NCBI RefSeq assembly: GCF_004751985.1
Contig: NZ_CP038492.1
Location: forward strand, 1,674,001 to 1,738,000
Direction: 5' to 3'
Length of the DNA: 64,000 nt
Source: Rhodophyticola sp. CCM32
GTDB taxonomy: Bacteria > Pseudomonadota > Alphaproteobacteria > Rhodobacterales > Rhodobacteraceae
Of this stretch, positions 1 through 8,918 are shown one piece after another. The position numbers and the translations under genes are program-made. The notes under the pieces are model-generated. The model was not told where the DNA came from, ran no database searches, and saw only the letters and a list, made by a program, of their open reading frames with translations. Numbering within the stretch: the first letter of the stretch is position 1; each line of letters starts with the position of its first letter.

Positions 1-312
1 CTTCCAAAACGCCAAATGTTTTGTCATGGGGTTTTGTAACGCCTAAGCCCTTGACCGCTCGCGCTCAGATTGCACGCGTGACAAAAACCACCGATACTGG
101 TGAAAAACTCCGTTGATCTTAAGCTTGGCCTCAGAAAGTGAACAAACGTTCTACTATCAAGCCTTTTTGTCCCTGATAGGGCCCTGTCCGACGAACCAGC
201 AGGACAGAATACTCGCAAAGTGGGCTGCGCTGGCGCATGGTCGAGTTTTTCACCAGTATCCACCCTTTATGCTTGGGTGCATTGAGTTACATAAACATCT
301 TGGGCAACTATT
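1..312. other. Gene-free left edge, lower GC
   Basis: I see no gene that I can support here. Short open frames exist on both strands but none has a recognisable domain or a convincing ribosome binding site. The base composition is visibly more AT-rich than the rest of the window and continues into the first two genes, which suggests imported DNA. An 18-bp perfect inverted repeat lies inside it. Confidence 0.5.
93..260. repeat. 18-bp inverted repeat, 132 bp apart
   Basis: GATACTGGTGAAAAACTC at 93-110 is perfectly repeated in inverted orientation at 243-260. The spacing and the AT-rich context would fit the ends of a small degenerate mobile element or a long stem-loop. No transposase coding is visible between the arms. 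Confidence 0.5.
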
Positions 313-858
313 TTGAACAAGTTAATATTGGGTCTTTCTTTTCTACTTGGTTTCGTTCTGCTGTCTTGCACAGACAGAACGGTTGAAAGCTCTTATTTAA
401 CAAATACAGACCCGAGCTGCCAAATTGAGGCATACGAAAGAATAGTAAACCAAAACTCTGCTTCTCTAGGCGTTGGTGTTCACAGAAATCTAATTCTGAG
501 CACCCTGTCTCAGATGGCTACTGATGTTTGGCAAAATGAACTTCTTCCTGCCGAAGGTGAGTGTCGCACAAGACATTTGATTAACGCTCGCCCCGGAAGG
601 CCAGTCTATGATATTTCCTTTCAATCAGAAGTCACTTTCTCTGTGACCAACTCCAGTGTGTGCATTAATCATACAGACCACGATGGGCCAGACAGATATG
701 GCATCAGAGTCCCAGACGAAGAAATTGAATATCCTTGGCGATGGATAGACGAAGGGCGCTCAGTTTCAGGATTGCCTGACGGATTCTTCGCACGACGCGA
801 GTTTTTGCCAGTATGCTTTGACCAAAATGGTGAAATAAGAGGGTATCAAAATGGGTGA
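313..858 (+). CDS. Hypothetical lipoprotein
   Basis: Encodes 181 residues. The N-terminus has a hydrophobic stretch (residues 4-17) ending in LLSC, a typical lipobox, so Cys19 is probably lipidated and the protein anchored in the periplasm or outer membrane. I recognise no domain in the mature part, which is polar and holds several cysteines. The start is TTG at 313; no upstream ATG fits. Its stop overlaps the GTG start of the next gene (GTGA at 855-858), so the two are translationally coupled. The low GC of both genes suggests they were acquired together. A role as partner or protective protein for the downstream Hint-domain protein is only a guess from this coupling. Confidence 0.6.
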   Translation: MNKLILGLSFLLGFVLLSCTDRTVESSYLTNTDPSCQIEAYERIVNQNSASLGVGVHRNLILSTLSQMATDVWQNELLPAEGECRTRHLINARPGRPVYDISFQSEVTFSVTNSSVCINHTDHDGPDRYGIRVPDEEIEYPWRWIDEGRSVSGLPDGFFARREFLPVCFDQNGEIRGYQNG

Positions 859-2637
859 CGACACATACACAGTTGAGATTGGTGAGCACGGCATCCTTGG
901 ATGCCGGAGCGCATCTTTCTATCAGATTTTTAGATGATTCGGGAAACAGAATTGTTGAAATAAATGGTCTTGCCACTTCCCCTAATGGTTCGATCTCACC
1001 AGTAGGAGCCGCTATAACTGGGCACGATATTAACGGATATTTATGGGGGCCGAATGATCCAACATTTTTTAATTCCCCTAAAACTCGCTCTATCGATACC
1101 TTAGCAGAACGTCCCTTGAGCGGTCTCCAAGACGATTTGAGAGTCATCCAAGCGGTTGTCGAAGCCATCAATGCGGAAAACATTTCATATCAGGTCTTGA
1201 ACACAAACAGCAACAGCGTTGCTATGACGACTCTTCGTGCCCTCGGTTACACAGTCGAGGATGTCCGAGCTATCACAGGTAGGTTGACACCCGGTATCAA
1301 TATTGAATTGCTTACCGACGCAGAACTCGGAGCCATTCGAAACGATATTCTCGATAGCCGCGGTCTCGATTCTTCCCTCCGCCCAGTCCCCCGCCCTGAA
1401 TACTGCTTCCTTGAGGATTCCACAGTTCAAATGTGGCCGCTTGATCCCTCAATCAAACCTCGCCCGGATGGCAGCTATGACGACTCTTCGTGCCCTCGGT
1501 TACACAGTCGAGGATGTCCGAGCTATCACAGGTAGGTTGACACCCGGTATCAATATTGAATTGCTTACCGACGCAGAACTCGGAGCCATTCGAAACGATA
1601 TTCTCGATAGCCGCGGTCTCGATTCTTCCCTCCGCCCAGTCCCCCGCCCTGAATACTGCTTCCTTGAGGATTCCACAGTTCAAATGTGGCCGCTTGATCC
1701 CTCAATCAAACCTCGCCCGGATGGCAGCTATGACGAAGAGCTGGTGCTCTCCAAGGTCTGGTATAAGCGCCATGACCAAATGCAAGCCGGTGATCTCGTT
1801 GTGTCCTACGACAAGCAAGGACGTCTGCAACCCGGTCGGGTGTCACGCACCATGACCAACAGTTCCACGCATATTCTGGATTTCTGGGGCACAGGCACCA
1901 CGCCCGGCCATGCGTATCACTGCGCCGATGGGCCGCTCAAAGGCGAGCACGCCCCGATCATGGATATCCTGCGCAGGGACGGCGCACTCATGCGCAGCGA
2001 TGGCACAATGTTTCGCGCCGCCACCAACTGTGACGTTGGTTCCATGGGCGACATGATGATCCACGCCTCGGCAAGGAAGCAAACGCCGGATGGCTCATGG
2101 ACAGAACCCAAGCAGGGCAAAGTCCGCTTCGGCACATGGATCATTCTGCCGGATGGGCGGCATATGTCCTTCATGGAAATGGCCGCAAACGAAGGCTGGC
2201 GGGTCTCTGACGATGGCTACATGGTTGCCATGATGAAAGGTGAGGATGGCGCGCTTCAGGAGCAGAAATTCCTCTTCCCCTATGCGCATGGTGAAGAGCT
2301 GCCCAAACCAGAGGATTACATTCTCGCCCGCTCGGCTGTGACGCTGGAAGATATCTACCTCGCAAACGAATGGGAACAGATCGGCACACGGATGCCCGCG
2401 CCGGACAGCTTGGCGGGCTTCAATCCCAACAGCACGATGAACCGGACAAAGCCCAAGCCGAACATCCCGCCTGCCTTCGCCAACCGCCCGGATGCGCCCA
2501 CAGCCAAAAACCGGGCTCAACGGCCTGCACATGCGCCGGCCTCGCCTTCCGCGCCATCTATGAACCGCAAACAGCGCAAGGTCATGGAAGCCAAGCAACG
2601 CAAAGCGACCAAGATGCGGAAAAAAGCGGCGGGCTGA
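855..2637 (+). pseudogene. Hint-domain protein gene, frameshifted by a 253-bp duplication
   Basis: Reading starts at GTG 855 and, in the present sequence, stops at about 1535 because a 253-bp tandem duplication (not a multiple of three) shifts the frame. The rest continues in another frame to 2637. Removing one copy restores a single 509-residue protein. Its N-terminal ~180 residues contain an HLSIRF segment and an NTNSNS motif, reminiscent of permuted papain-like (NlpC/P60-type) hydrolases; this is inference. A Hint domain follows: a CFLEDSTVQM motif (Cys184 of the restored protein) matching the nucleophile site CFxxGTxV, and TPGHAYHC matching the later TPxH motif. The C-terminus is a Pro/Ala-rich linker ending in a Lys/Arg-rich tail. 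Hint domains self-cleave and are common in secreted proteins of this group. The Hint half is higher in GC than the N-terminal half. Confidence 0.7.
1221..1726. repeat. 253-bp perfect tandem duplication
   Basis: Bases 1221-1473 are repeated without visible change at 1474-1726. The 10-mer GCTATGACGA stands at the start of copy one (1221), at the junction (1474) and just after copy two (1727). This is what slippage or recombination between two 10-bp direct repeats would leave. The unit length changes the reading frame of the host gene, so loss of one copy would restore it. Confidence 0.95.
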
Positions 2638-2868
2638 CACATGAGCACGGATGATGATGACATACTGTCTCCGAAGGAACCTTCCGGCTTTTCGATAAAC
2701 AGATGAGAGCAGGGTGGGCTCAAGAGCTGACCTTCCACTGCCCCCGTACATCCCACCCCTGCGTATCACGGCTTGTTCGCGACATACCCCATGTCGCGCC
2801 TGAAGAAGACGTGCGCGCCCGGCCCCGCCAGCCTGGTGTCACCGGATGACAGCGAAAGGCCCGTTCTT

Positions 2869-4017
2869 ATGGCAGATGATATGCGCATAACCGGCTTGGA
2901 AGATGTTCAGGCCCCGATCGAGAGGGCCCATGGCCTGCCCAATGCCCATTACACCGATCCCGCAACCATTGCCGAGGAAAACCACGCGGTGCTTGCCTCG
3001 ACCTGGGCCGGGCTTGCCACCGGGGCCGACATACCCGAAGCGGGCGACGCGGTGCCGATCCGCTTTCTGGGCCAGCCATTGTTGCTTTTGCGGGACGATG
3101 CCGGTCAGGTCCGGGTGTTTCAGAATATCTGCCGCCACCGGGGCATGATCCTGGTGGCCGAGCCGCGCAGGATCGAGGGCGCGATCCGCTGCCCCTATCA
3201 TTCCTGGTGCTACGCCAAAACAGGCCGTCTGGTGGCCACCCCCCATGTGGGTGGTCCCGGGCAGAACAGCCATGACGGGATCGACCGGGCCACGCTTGGG
3301 CTGATCGAGGTCCGCAGCCATATCTGGCGCGATGTGGTGTTTGTGAACCTGTCCGGCGACGCCCCGGAATTTGCCGATATGCACGCAGATGTCATGGCCC
3401 GATGGACCGAATTCGAACAACCGCTCTATCATGGGGGCACGGGCAGCCGGTTCACTCTGGATGTGGCGACGAACTGGAAGCTGGCGGTCGAGAATTACTG
3501 TGAAAGCTATCATCTGCCCTGGGTGCATCCGGGCCTGAACAGCTATTCCCGGCTGGAAGATCACTACCATATCGAAGCGCCGGGCCAGTATTCCGGTCAG
3601 GGCAGCTATGTCTATCGCCAGCTGCGCGACGAGGCCGGCAGGACATTCCCCGATTTCGACGGGCTGTCAGAACATTGGGAGACCGGCGCGGAATATATCT
3701 CACTCTTTCCCAATGTGCTGTTCGGGGTGCATCGCGACCATGCCTATTCGATCATTCTGGAGCCGGTCAGTGCGATGCAGACCCGCGAACATGTGAATAT
3801 CTACTACGCCGCACCCGATACCGACCCGGCCCTGCGCGACCGCAATGCCGCCCAATGGCGCGAGGTGTTCGAGGAAGACATCTTCGTTGTCGAGGGCATG
3901 CAGCAGGGCCGCGCCGCCCCGGGCTTCGATGGCGGGCGGTTCTCACCGGTGATGGACGGGCCGACACATCTGTTTCACGCCTGGGTTGCAGGCCGCGTGG
4001 CCGCCGGGCGGGAATGA
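2869..4017 (+). CDS. Rieske-type aromatic-ring/N-demethylating oxygenase, alpha subunit
   Basis: A 382-residue oxygenase subunit. The Rieske [2Fe-2S] motif is complete: CRH (Cys88, His90) and CPYHSW (Cys108, His111), i.e. C-x-H-x17-C-x2-H. The catalytic domain has the mononuclear iron motif in ENYCESYHLPWVH (H-x4-H). Length and layout fit the family that includes glycine betaine, carnitine and stachydrine demethylases, so an N-methylated substrate is plausible, but the substrate cannot be read from sequence. An electron-transfer reductase is needed and is not adjacent. The ATG at 2869 is chosen because homology-like sequence starts soon after it; the frame is open from 2773. The stop overlaps the start of the next small gene. 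Confidence 0.8.
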   Translation: MADDMRITGLEDVQAPIERAHGLPNAHYTDPATIAEENHAVLASTWAGLATGADIPEAGDAVPIRFLGQPLLLLRDDAGQVRVFQNICRHRGMILVAEPRRIEGAIRCPYHSWCYAKTGRLVATPHVGGPGQNSHDGIDRATLGLIEVRSHIWRDVVFVNLSGDAPEFADMHADVMARWTEFEQPLYHGGTGSRFTLDVATNWKLAVENYCESYHLPWVHPGLNSYSRLEDHYHIEAPGQYSGQGSYVYRQLRDEAGRTFPDFDGLSEHWETGAEYISLFPNVLFGVHRDHAYSIILEPVSAMQTREHVNIYYAAPDTDPALRDRNAAQWREVFEEDIFVVEGMQQGRAAPGFDGGRFSPVMDGPTHLFHAWVAGRVAAGRE

Positions 4018-4229
4018 ATGCAGAGACGCTGGATGCCGCCCTTCTGGCGGCCCATGAGGCGGGGGATCGCGCGGCGCTGATCCGGTTATACATGGCAGCC
4101 TCGGAGGCGGCGGAAACCCCGCAGGCGCAGAGCTTTTATCTGACCCATGCCTATGTCTTCGCATTGGAGGCAGGCGCGCCAGAGGCGGCCGACCTGCGGC
4201 AAAGATTGCGGGATATGGGGGCGATCTGA
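4014..4229 (+). CDS. Small hypothetical protein coupled to the oxygenase
   Basis: A 71-residue, Ala/Leu/Glu-rich, mostly helical protein with no signal peptide or membrane segment. It starts with ATG overlapping the oxygenase stop (ATGA at 4014-4017), a strong sign of translational coupling and of a real gene despite its small size. I do not recognise the family. Its position suggests an accessory or assembly role for the oxygenase, which is inference only. Confidence 0.6.
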   Translation: MNAETLDAALLAAHEAGDRAALIRLYMAASEAAETPQAQSFYLTHAYVFALEAGAPEAADLRQRLRDMGAI

Positions 4230-4239
4230 AACGCTTGGC

Positions 4240-4316
4240 GACATACCTGAACCATCCAGCATCACAAAAGCCCCGGCAACGTAATCGCTTGGCAGGGCCT
4301 TTATGAGTCAGGTTTT
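4240..4316. repeat. Degenerate copy of the CCCTGCCTTAAAC-ended element
   Basis: Matches the better copies near 19.7 kb and 38.1 kb in order and spacing: ACCTGAACC, CATCACAAA, CGTAATCGCTTGGCAGGG, TTTATGAGTCAGG. Substitutions are many, so this is an old copy. It lies in a convergent gap. Confidence 0.5.
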
Positions 4317-4344
4317 CCGAGACCTGCTACAGGAATTTGACCTC

Positions 4345-4450
4345 AGATTTGGAAACATACCATACCACCCTTCGCCCGGCGGCACCGCCGGGCAGCGTCT
4401 GAGCCGCCCCCACGGGGCGGGCGCTGCCCTCTGCTGTATGTAAACAGGTT
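4345..4450. repeat. GC-rich multi-hairpin intergenic element
   Basis: Core hairpin GCCCGGCGGC/ACCGCCGGGC at 4374-4393 is followed by a nested hairpin with outer arms GGGCAGCG and CGCTGCCC and inner arms CCGCCCC and GGGGCGG (4391-4429). The same arrangement recurs near 17.1, 31.0, 38.3 and 41.0 kb. It sits between convergent genes and may act as a bidirectional terminator. Confidence 0.7.
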
Positions 4451-4495
4451 TCATGGAGTTCGTTTGGCAGTTTACGCCCGGACCCAAAACCCGGA

Positions 4496-5095
4496 TCAGC
4501 CCGCGCCCAGAATGATCCGCACATAGTTCCGGGTTTCGCGGAAGGGCGGCACACCATTATGGCGGGTCACCGCCTCGGGCCCCGCATTATAGGCTGCAAG
4601 TGCCAGACGCCAGGACCCGAAGGTGCGGTATTGCTGGGCCAGATAGCGCGCGCCGCCATCAAGGTTCTGTGACGGATCGCGCGGGTTCACACCCAGCAGG
4701 CGCGCCGTGCCCGGCATCAATTGCGCCAGACCGATGGCGCCTGCATGACTGATGGCATTGGGGTTCCAGTTGCTTTCCTGGCTGACCAGCCGCAGGAACA
4801 GATCCTCGGGGATGCCATGGCGGCGGGCGGCGGTGCGGGCCATATCCAGATAGGGGCCGCGATAGCTGCCGGTCCAGCTTGGCACGATGCCCGAAGCCAC
4901 CGCAGCGCCTTCGCTGTAATTGGGGGTCAGACGCACCGATGCGGCATATTGGGTCGAGGCGCGACTGTCCAAAAGCCGGGTGGCGGAATTGAACCGGTCC
5001 AGATTATCTGCAAGCCCCGGCGAGGCACACAGACAGGCCATTCCGGCCACCAGCGCCACGCGCTGCCGCAGACCTCCCGTTTCGCCCATCGCCAT
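4496..5095 (-). CDS. Lytic transglycosylase (SLT domain)
   Basis: A 199-residue periplasmic enzyme predicted to cleave peptidoglycan between MurNAc and GlcNAc with formation of 1,6-anhydro ends. An N-terminal hydrophobic signal ([17 protein letters not shown]) precedes ~60 residues of linker and then an SLT domain with its usual blocks: [10 protein letters not shown] (catalytic Glu in the ES motif), [13 protein letters not shown] and [10 protein letters not shown]. The ATG at 5095 is taken as start because GAAGGGG lies just upstream; the next ATG at 5089 is possible and a longer open frame upstream is probably not translated. It is divergent from ssb. Confidence 0.85.
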   Translation of the reverse strand: MAMGETGGLRQRVALVAGMACLCASPGLADNLDRFNSATRLLDSRASTQYAASVRLTPNYSEGAAVASGIVPSWTGSYRGPYLDMARTAARRHGIPEDLFLRLVSQESNWNPNAISHAGAIGLAQLMPGTARLLGVNPRDPSQNLDGGARYLAQQYRTFGSWRLALAAYNAGPEAVTRHNGVPPFRETRNYVRIILGAG

Positions 5096-5263
5096 GCTGC
5101 CCCTTCGACACCCTTCTCTTAGGCATGCATCATACGGAAAATCACAGCCGTTTCCAGACCCGGTGACACATCGCCCGGGCAATTCACCTTCCATTCACCA
5201 ATTTCGGATGGTCTAACTCTGGGTCAGACGCAGATTCGCGCGACGATATTTCTTGGAGGTGAC

Positions 5264-5767
5264 ATGGCCGGTTCCGTCAACAAGGTGATCCTGATTGGTA
5301 ATCTGGGGGCAGACCCGGAGGTGCGCTCGTTTCAGAATGGTGGCAAGGTCTGCAACCTGCGCATTGCCACCTCGGAAACCTGGAAAGACCGCAATACCGG
5401 CGAACGGCGCGAGAAAACCGAATGGCATTCGGTGGCGATTTTCAGCGAAGGTCTGGTGCGCGTGGCCGAGCAATATCTGCGCAAGGGCTCCAAAGTCTAT
5501 ATCGAGGGCCAGTTGCAGACCCGCAAATGGCAGGATCAATCCGGCGCCGACCGCTATTCGACCGAAGTTGTGTTGCAGGGCTTTGGCAGCACCCTGACCA
5601 TGCTGGACAGCCGCAATGAAGGCGGTGGCGGTGGCGGATATGGCGGCGGTGGTGGGGGTGGCTATGGCAATGATGACCGTGGCGGCGCGCCGGGTGGCGG
5701 CGGTGACCGTGGCGCGCCTGCGGGTGGCATGGGCGGCGGTGATATGGATGACGAGATCCCGTTCTGA
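5264..5767 (+). CDS. ssb: Single-stranded DNA-binding protein
   Basis: A 167-residue SSB. An OB-fold fills the first ~110 residues ([19 protein letters not shown] start, [19 protein letters not shown]), then a Gly-rich flexible linker and the conserved acidic tip DDEIPF that binds partner proteins in replication and repair. The start is well supported by TTGGAGG eight bases upstream. I see no GAAC-N7-GAAC type LexA site upstream, so SOS control is not evident. Confidence 0.97.
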   Translation: MAGSVNKVILIGNLGADPEVRSFQNGGKVCNLRIATSETWKDRNTGERREKTEWHSVAIFSEGLVRVAEQYLRKGSKVYIEGQLQTRKWQDQSGADRYSTEVVLQGFGSTLTMLDSRNEGGGGGGYGGGGGGGYGNDDRGGAPGGGGDRGAPAGGMGGGDMDDEIPF

Positions 5768-5849
5768 GCCATGCGCATCAGCATCTGCACCTGAACATGG
5801 CCCCGACACCGGTAAACCCACGGTATACGGCAACCCATGCCCCCCGGTG

Positions 5850-6989
5850 ATGGAGGCGCGGCGCTGGATTGACGGTATTGTGTTTCCCGATGACCGGCCA
5901 CTGATCAATCTGAGCCAGGCCGCCCCTGTCGCGCCGCCGCCCGCCCCCCTGCGCGCCGCGATGGCCGAGGCCTTGCTCTCCCGGCCGGAAAGCCATCTTT
6001 ACGGGCCGGTTCTGGGCCTGCCCGCCCTGCGCGCGGAACTGGCCAGCCAGTGGAGCGCAGGCTATGGCGGGCAGATCACCCCCGATCAGGTGGCCATCAC
6101 CGCCGGGTGCAATCAGGCTTTCACCTCGGTTCTGTCCACCCTTGCGGGCGCCGGTGATGCGGTGATTCTGCCCACGCCCTGGTATTTCAACCACAAGATG
6201 TGGCTGGATATGGAGGGGGTCGAGGCCTCTCTGCTGACCACCGGCGATGATCTGATGCCCGACCCGGACGCGGCAGAGGCGCTGATCACCCGCCGGACCC
6301 GGGCGATCATTCTGGTCAGCCCGAACAATCCCGGCGGGGTGGAATACCCCGCAGAGCTGCTGCGCGGCTTTTACGATCTGGCCAGACGGCACGGGCTGGC
6401 GCTGATCCTCGATGAAACCTATCGTGATTTTCATTCCGCGACAGGCACCCCCCATGACCTGTTCCACGATCCCGATTGGGACCAGACGCTGATCCATCTC
6501 TATTCCTTCTCGAAAGCCTACCGGCTGACCGGGCACCGGGTGGGGGCCGTCATGGCCTCTCCCGCCCGGCTGGCTGAGACGGAGAAATTTCTCGATACCG
6601 TTGCGATCTGCCCGCCGCAGATCGGCCAGATCGGCGCGCTTTGGGGCATGCAAAATCTGGGCGACTGGCTGGCGGGCGAACGGCTGGAGATCCTGCGCCG
6701 CCGCGATGCGCTGATCACCGGGTTCCAGCGTCTGCCCGAATGGCAGCTTCTGGGCTGCGGGGCTTATTTCGCCTATGCCCGGCACCCGTTTGACCGGCCC
6801 TCGGATCAGGTGGCGCGCGCGCTGGTGCATCAGGCGGGGCTTCTGGTCCTGCCCGGCACGATGTTCGGCCCGACCCGCGATCAGGGTGGCCATGGCCAGG
6901 CCGAGGCCAGCCTGCGGATCGCCTTTGCCAATGCCGACAGCGCCGGGCTGGCCCGGGTGGTGGACCGGCTGAAAACCCTGCGGCTTTAA
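5850..6989 (+). CDS. PLP-dependent class I/II aminotransferase
   Basis: A 379-residue fold-type I aminotransferase. Visible landmarks are SPNNPGG, the Asp-containing LDETYRDF and the PLP lysine in YSFSKAYRLTGHRVG, plus a C-terminal Arg region (SLRIAFAN). The protein resembles aspartate/aromatic aminotransferases of the AspC/alanine type; the amino acid used cannot be assigned. The start is uncertain: ATG 5850 (or GTG 5847) gives normal family length but has no clear ribosome binding site, while the frame stays open back into ssb. Confidence 0.82.
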   Translation: MEARRWIDGIVFPDDRPLINLSQAAPVAPPPAPLRAAMAEALLSRPESHLYGPVLGLPALRAELASQWSAGYGGQITPDQVAITAGCNQAFTSVLSTLAGAGDAVILPTPWYFNHKMWLDMEGVEASLLTTGDDLMPDPDAAEALITRRTRAIILVSPNNPGGVEYPAELLRGFYDLARRHGLALILDETYRDFHSATGTPHDLFHDPDWDQTLIHLYSFSKAYRLTGHRVGAVMASPARLAETEKFLDTVAICPPQIGQIGALWGMQNLGDWLAGERLEILRRRDALITGFQRLPEWQLLGCGAYFAYARHPFDRPSDQVARALVHQAGLLVLPGTMFGPTRDQGGHGQAEASLRIAFANADSAGLARVVDRLKTLRL

Positions 6990-7058
6990 CCCGCCTCTTG
7001 CCGCCGTGGGCCACAGCGCGTAGATCACCCCAAACGCCCATGGGAGGACCCAGCCACG

Positions 7059-8915
7059 ATGGCCAGAACCGCCACCAAAAAAGCCTCGAATATCTTTGTC
7101 TGGATCATTCTGGGCCTGTTGATGATCGCGCTGACCGGGTTCGGGATCACCAGTTTCAGCGGTTCGGCCAGCCTTGTGGGCAGCGTCGGCGATGCCCGGA
7201 TCACCGCCAATGATTATGCCCAGGCCCTGCAACGCGAAATGCGCACCCAGACCGCCCAGACCGGGCGGCCCGCCACGCTTGGCCAGATGACCGCGCAGGG
7301 CATCGACCGGGCGGTGCTGGACGGGCTGGTTGCCCGCGCGGCCCTGGCCCATGAAACCAACGCGATGGGGATCTCGATCGGCGATGAGGAACTGGCCCGT
7401 CAGGTGCAGGAAAACAGCGGGTTCATGGATGACAATGGCAATTTTGACCGGGCGGGATATGAATTTGCCCTGCGCGATGCAGGCCTGACCCCGGCGGATT
7501 TTGAACAGAATATGCGCGAGGATGTGGCGCGTTCAATATTGCAGGTTGCCATTGTCGGCGGGGTGGACGCGCCCGACCTGTTCGCAGATGTGCTGACCGC
7601 CTATCAGACCGAAACCCGCGATTTTTCCCTCCTGCGTGTAAGCGAGGCCGATTTGCCCACCGGGCTGGCCGCCCCGACCCAAAGCGATCTTGAAGCGGAA
7701 TATGCCGCCAATGAAGACCTGTTCACCCGGCCGGAAACCCGGATGATCACCTATGCCTGGGTCCGCCCGGTGATGATCATGGATGACATGGAAATCGACG
7801 AAGAGGCCCTGCGCAGCCTCTATGCCGGGCGCAGCGCAGAATATAACCAGCCCGAGCGGCGGCTGCTGGAACGTCTGGTCTACCCCTCGCGGGAGGAGGC
7901 CGATGCGGCCCGCGCCGCCCTGGATGCGGGCGACAGCGATTATGATGCGCTGGTTGCGGCCCGCGGCCTGTCTCTGGACGATGTGGATATGGGTGAGGTG
8001 GCCCGCGATGATTTAAGCGACGCCGCCGCCGAGGCCGTGTTCAGCACCGAAGACACCGAGATTATCGGCCCGGTCGACAGCGTGTTCGGACCGGCGATTT
8101 TCCGGGTGAATGCGGTGCTGGACGCCAATCACATCCCCTTTGAAGAGGCCGAAGAGGATCTCAGCGCGGAACTGGCCGCCGAGGCCGCCCGCCGCACAAT
8201 CAGCGACATCCGCAATGACGTGGATGACCTGCTGGCCGGGGGCGCGACGCTGGAAGAGCTGGCGGATGACACGATGCTGGACCTGGGGCAGATTGCCTGG
8301 GTGCCGGGCGCGGATGACGGGATCGCCGGGTATGATGCGTTCCGCGAGGCCGCCGCGCTGCTGCGCGATGGTGATTTCCCGGAACTGCTTGACCTGTCCG
8401 ATGGCGGGGTCTTCGCGCTCCGCCTGGATGAGATCACCCCCCCCACCCTGCCGCCGCTGGAAGAAATCCGCGACGCGGTGGCCGAAAGCTGGCTGGCCGC
8501 GCATCGGCGCGATCAACTGGCCGCCCATGCCCAGGATCTGGTCAGCCGGATGGTGACCGGCACCGCGCTGGAGGATCTGGGCCCCCCGATCACGCAGGAG
8601 GTGCAGATCCGCCGGCAGGATTTCATCCCCGATCTGCCGCCGCCCCTGGTCGCGCAGATGTTCCAGCTGGATGCTGCCGGCGATACCGCGGTGATCCCCG
8701 GGGCGGATTTTGCGGTGATCGCACGGCTTGATGCCATCCATTCCGGCCAGCGCGGCACCCCGGCCACCGATGCGCTTGTGGCCCTGATCAAGGAACAGGC
8801 CACGCAATCCATCGCCCAGGATGTGTTCGAAAGCTTCGGCCAGGCACTTGAGGCCGATGTGGGCATTTCGCTGAACCCCTCGGTGATCAATGCCGTCCAT
8901 GCGCAATTCCCCTGA
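7059..8915 (+). CDS. PpiD/SurA-like periplasmic peptidyl-prolyl isomerase
   Basis: A 618-residue foldase anchored in the inner membrane. It has a short cytoplasmic Lys/Arg N-terminus, one membrane helix (about residues 12-35), a SurA-type N-terminal helical domain (about 40-155) and a parvulin-like PPIC region (about 255-360), followed by a long alpha-helical C-terminus. This is the organisation of PpiD, which helps exported proteins fold as they leave SecYEG. GGGAGGA precedes the ATG. It ends three bases before trpE starts, an arrangement seen throughout Rhodobacterales. Confidence 0.9.
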   Translation: MARTATKKASNIFVWIILGLLMIALTGFGITSFSGSASLVGSVGDARITANDYAQALQREMRTQTAQTGRPATLGQMTAQGIDRAVLDGLVARAALAHETNAMGISIGDEELARQVQENSGFMDDNGNFDRAGYEFALRDAGLTPADFEQNMREDVARSILQVAIVGGVDAPDLFADVLTAYQTETRDFSLLRVSEADLPTGLAAPTQSDLEAEYAANEDLFTRPETRMITYAWVRPVMIMDDMEIDEEALRSLYAGRSAEYNQPERRLLERLVYPSREEADAARAALDAGDSDYDALVAARGLSLDDVDMGEVARDDLSDAAAEAVFSTEDTEIIGPVDSVFGPAIFRVNAVLDANHIPFEEAEEDLSAELAAEAARRTISDIRNDVDDLLAGGATLEELADDTMLDLGQIAWVPGADDGIAGYDAFREAAALLRDGDFPELLDLSDGGVFALRLDEITPPTLPPLEEIRDAVAESWLAAHRRDQLAAHAQDLVSRMVTGTALEDLGPPITQEVQIRRQDFIPDLPPPLVAQMFQLDAAGDTAVIPGADFAVIARLDAIHSGQRGTPATDALVALIKEQATQSIAQDVFESFGQALEADVGISLNPSVINAVHAQFP

Positions 8916-8918
8916 CCT

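Noticed and set aside
113..316. Short open frames in the first 312 bases on both strands
   Set aside because: No start signal, no domain, and the two strands overlap each other; possibly remnants of imported DNA but not supportable as genes.
2641..2706. 21-codon open frame after the Hint gene
   Set aside because: Too short, no recognisable content and no clear ribosome binding site.
5778..7352. Long open frame on the minus strand opposite the aminotransferase and PpiD genes
   Set aside because: Gly/Pro/Arg/His-rich translation with no domain, antisense to conserved genes; a product of high-GC codon use. The same applies to 58513-59964 (minus) and 11696-12853 (plus).
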